Shown here: positions 7,080-9,071 of the stretch, one piece after another
Layout: each line of letters opens with the position of its first letter
Position numbering within the stretch: position 1 is the stretch's first letter
Source: an uncultured Porphyromonas sp.
GTDB lineage: Bacteria; Bacteroidota; Bacteroidia; Bacteroidales; Porphyromonadaceae
Assembly: GCA_945867245.1 (NCBI GenBank)
Contig: CAMBHQ010000023.1
Span: 1 to 9,071 of the forward strand
DNA: 9,071 nt
Reading direction: 5' to 3'
Notes under the pieces: model-generated
The model's database searches: none
Told to the model about the DNA's origin: nothing
What the model saw: the letters and a program-made list of their open reading frames with translations, nothing else
Translations under genes and position numbers: made by a program

Positions 7080-9071
7080 TTAGAGACGATATGATAGACT
7101 GAGCGTGATGTTGCGCCCCTCGGCTGGGAGGTACTGATAGTCGTACAGGACGTGACGGCTATACTCGGTATCTAGCAGGTTGGACACATTGAGTTGTAAC
7201 CCCCATCGCTGCCACTCGTAAGAGGCTACAGCATTGAGGATCGTATAGCCTGGCACACGCTGTTTGTTGCTCTCCGAGGTATAGAAGTAACTGGCAAGCT
7301 CTGTACCGAGGCCGCAGCGGAGACGGCTCTGACGGCTTAGGCTCTGCGTCCAGAAAGCCCAAGCGTTTAGTCGGTGCTTGGGGCTATGCTCTGCCGAATG
7401 TCCGTTGTTGTCTACATACTGAGTATTGGCGTCGGAGCTAGCTTTGACACGGGCATCAGTATAGGCATAGGCCAGCTGTAGCCCTAGGGCATCTATCGGA
7501 CGATAGTCGATACTCAGCTCTGCCCCCTTGCTCTCGTAGCCATCCACGAGGGCACCACGACGCTTGCCGTTGGGTAGCTTGCCGAGGTAAGAATTCAGCT
7601 TATTGTTGAGGCTTAAATAGTACAGAGAGGCATCCAGGCTTAGCGACTTGCCACAGCTAATATGAGTGCCTAGCTCGAACTGATGCCCACGCATAGGTGG
7701 TAGCTTGCTGAGCTCTCCTGCTCCCATCTCGTTGCCCTGCTTGTCTAGATAGGCAACCTCAGAGGATAGCGCTATCTTCTGTGGCTTGTAGAAGTTAGAG
7801 GCCGAGGCATACAGATTGAGGCTCTCAGTAGGGCTATATACGAGTCCCGCCCTGTACGTTAGGGCTAGGTTGCTTAGGCTCTGCGTCCCATGGCTCTGCT
7901 TAACGGTCTTGCCCTCGGTATCCGACACTGTGAAGTCTCGTCTGAAGTAATCGAGACGCAGCCCAGCTAGTAGGGCCAGCTTGCCCCACTTGAGGTAATC
8001 CTGCGCATATATGCCGTGTGTTTGGTCGGCATACTTCTGCTCTCGAGAGAAGAGCCAGCTTAGGTCGCCTTGGTTACGCACAGGATTGAGCAATGTAACA
8101 GGCTTGCTGTAGCCCACTCCGCTCATAGAGGCTCTGTCGTAGCGCTTCATACCCATCCGGAGGTAGTTGTGCCCTAGGAGGAGGTTATGCTCCATAGCGC
8201 CTAGCTTGACCTTGCCCACTAGCTCCAGCTGATTCTGTAGACTGAGCGTACTATAGTCGAAGGCAAAGCCGCCACGCTCTAGAGTATTGAGGTCTGTGTA
8301 TTTCTTGGTCCCTGAGCTGAGGATGTAGTACGGTAGGTTGTCCTGTGGTTGGTCGCTCGTAGCCCAGCCGTAGTAGTCGGTAGACATGTAGCGAATGTCA
8401 TCGCTAGAGACGAAGAGTTGCTCGCTTAGTCTCCAGTCGCGAGAGAAGCGGTATTCGTATTTGAGCAATGCTGATAGATTCTTATGCCCTAGCTCATCCT
8501 CGGGGAAACCATGCACATCCGTACGGCTCAGCTGAGGGTGGCGTTCTCCGGCCCGAACGAATAGGCTGTTGTCCTTCACTCGGTAGGCATCAGAGGCATA
8601 GTAGGGTATGCCGTAGTCGCCCCCGTACCTATCATTATTGGCGTAGAGTGATAGCTGTAGGTCGGACTTACTATTGAATAGATACTTCGCCATCAGACTG
8701 AGGTTATAGCCCTTGGTGTAGTTCTCTCTCCATCCATCACTACGCACGGCCTCTACATCTGCGCGCAGTAGTAGGCGGTCTGTTACAGCCCCCGTGGCTC
8801 CAGCCTGTATGCGTAGGGTGTTGTAGCTACCATAGGAGATACGGGCATTAGCGCCTAAGCGAGCCTCGGGTTGCTTGCGCACTAGATTAACGACACCACC
8901 GACGGCAGAGTGCCCCTGTTGCATAGAGGCAGCCCCCTTGAGCACCTCTATGCGCTCTATCGAGGCCAAACCTGTAAGGGGGGCTGACTGCCATATCGTA
9001 TGTCTGTCGTCTCGCATACCATCGTTGAGTACAAGAGACTCGTAGAAGCCTCGGATAAAGAACATATGGAA
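7080..9071 (-). CDS. TonB-dependent receptor, ferric-siderophore type, 5' end cut by window edge
   Basis: The frame is open to the last base, and the first visible residues (FHMFFIRGFYE) already lie inside the plug. The ATG at 9065 is therefore an internal methionine, and the signal peptide, TonB box and early plug lie outside the window. The visible 663 residues include NDGMRDDRHT (16-25), ERIEVLKGAASMQQGHSAVGG (39-59) and the full barrel. Late motifs are AYTDARV (535-541), SPKHRLN (563-569) and NLLDTEY (631-637), typical of siderophore receptors. It aligns along its length with the receptor at 3183-5546: both share DGMRD, IEVLKG, QGHS, a GWR(N/E) segment near the first strands and a DxYRVxDN loop. 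They are paralogues, well diverged. I see no FRAP/NPNL haem-receptor signature. It is followed 12 bp later by the PepSY gene and would be the upstream gene of the operon within the window; the operon promoter and any Fur-type site lie beyond the edge. The last residue is Leu. Confidence 0.92.
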   Translation of the reverse strand, partial: FHMFFIRGFYESLVLNDGMRDDRHTIWQSAPLTGLASIERIEVLKGAASMQQGHSAVGGVVNLVRKQPEARLGANARISYGSYNTLRIQAGATGAVTDRLLLRADVEAVRSDGWRENYTKGYNLSLMAKYLFNSKSDLQLSLYANNDRYGGDYGIPYYASDAYRVKDNSLFVRAGERHPQLSRTDVHGFPEDELGHKNLSALLKYEYRFSRDWRLSEQLFVSSDDIRYMSTDYYGWATSDQPQDNLPYYILSSGTKKYTDLNTLERGGFAFDYSTLSLQNQLELVGKVKLGAMEHNLLLGHNYLRMGMKRYDRASMSGVGYSKPVTLLNPVRNQGDLSWLFSREQKYADQTHGIYAQDYLKWGKLALLAGLRLDYFRRDFTVSDTEGKTVKQSHGTQSLSNLALTYRAGLVYSPTESLNLYASASNFYKPQKIALSSEVAYLDKQGNEMGAGELSKLPPMRGHQFELGTHISCGKSLSLDASLYYLSLNNKLNSYLGKLPNGKRRGALVDGYESKGAELSIDYRPIDALGLQLAYAYTDARVKASSDANTQYVDNNGHSAEHSPKHRLNAWAFWTQSLSRQSRLRCGLGTELASYFYTSESNKQRVPGYTILNAVASYEWQRWGLQLNVSNLLDTEYSRHVLYDYQYLPAEGRNITLSLSYRL

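Noticed and set aside
9063..9065. ATG at 9065 as the true start of the upstream receptor
   Set aside because: The frame continues open to the window edge and this Met lies within the plug; a start here would lack the signal peptide and TonB box.
3183..9071. Haem receptors (HmuR-like) or SusC-type glycan importers
   Set aside because: I see no FRAP/NPNL-type haem motif, no carboxypeptidase-like N-terminal domain on the complete receptor, and no SusD gene; the late motifs fit siderophore receptors.

Overview
The window looks like a chromosomal segment of a Bacteroidota bacterium, most plausibly a Porphyromonas or close relative. This rests on the gene order hpt-adk-obg, an Obg with a long acidic tail, a short-LID adenylate kinase, weak or absent Shine-Dalgarno signals, and a TAnnTTTG-type -7 box ahead of hpt. 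G+C is near 50% by eye. Every gene I can support lies on the minus strand, so transcription runs from high to low coordinates. No species assignment can be proved from the sequence alone.

Block 1 (9071 to 3183) is an iron-uptake-type operon: a TonB-dependent outer-membrane receptor cut by the window edge, a four-helix PepSY inner-membrane protein of the siderophore-reductase type, and a second, complete TonB-dependent receptor. The two receptors are clearly related and both carry hallmarks of ferric-siderophore receptors. The simplest model is that the receptors bring one or two ferric chelates into the periplasm and the PepSY protein helps release the iron by reduction. The operon ends at a strong stem-loop followed by TTTT (3120 to 3077).

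Block 2 (3062 to 2763) is a gene-free boundary region. It holds four contiguous 23-bp repeats, a 48-bp near-perfect palindrome overlapping them, a 19-bp inverted repeat bounding much of the cluster, and the hpt promoter. This repeat cluster is the least explained thing in the window.

Block 3 (2762 to 1) is a housekeeping operon: hpt (purine salvage to IMP/GMP), adk (adenylate balance), obg (ribosome-associated GTPase) and the start of tgt (queuosine/preQ1 insertion into tRNA, cut by the window edge). hpt-adk and obg-tgt are tightly spaced; adk-obg is separated by 177 bp with no gene. No RNA gene, CRISPR array, transposase or other complete mobile element was seen.
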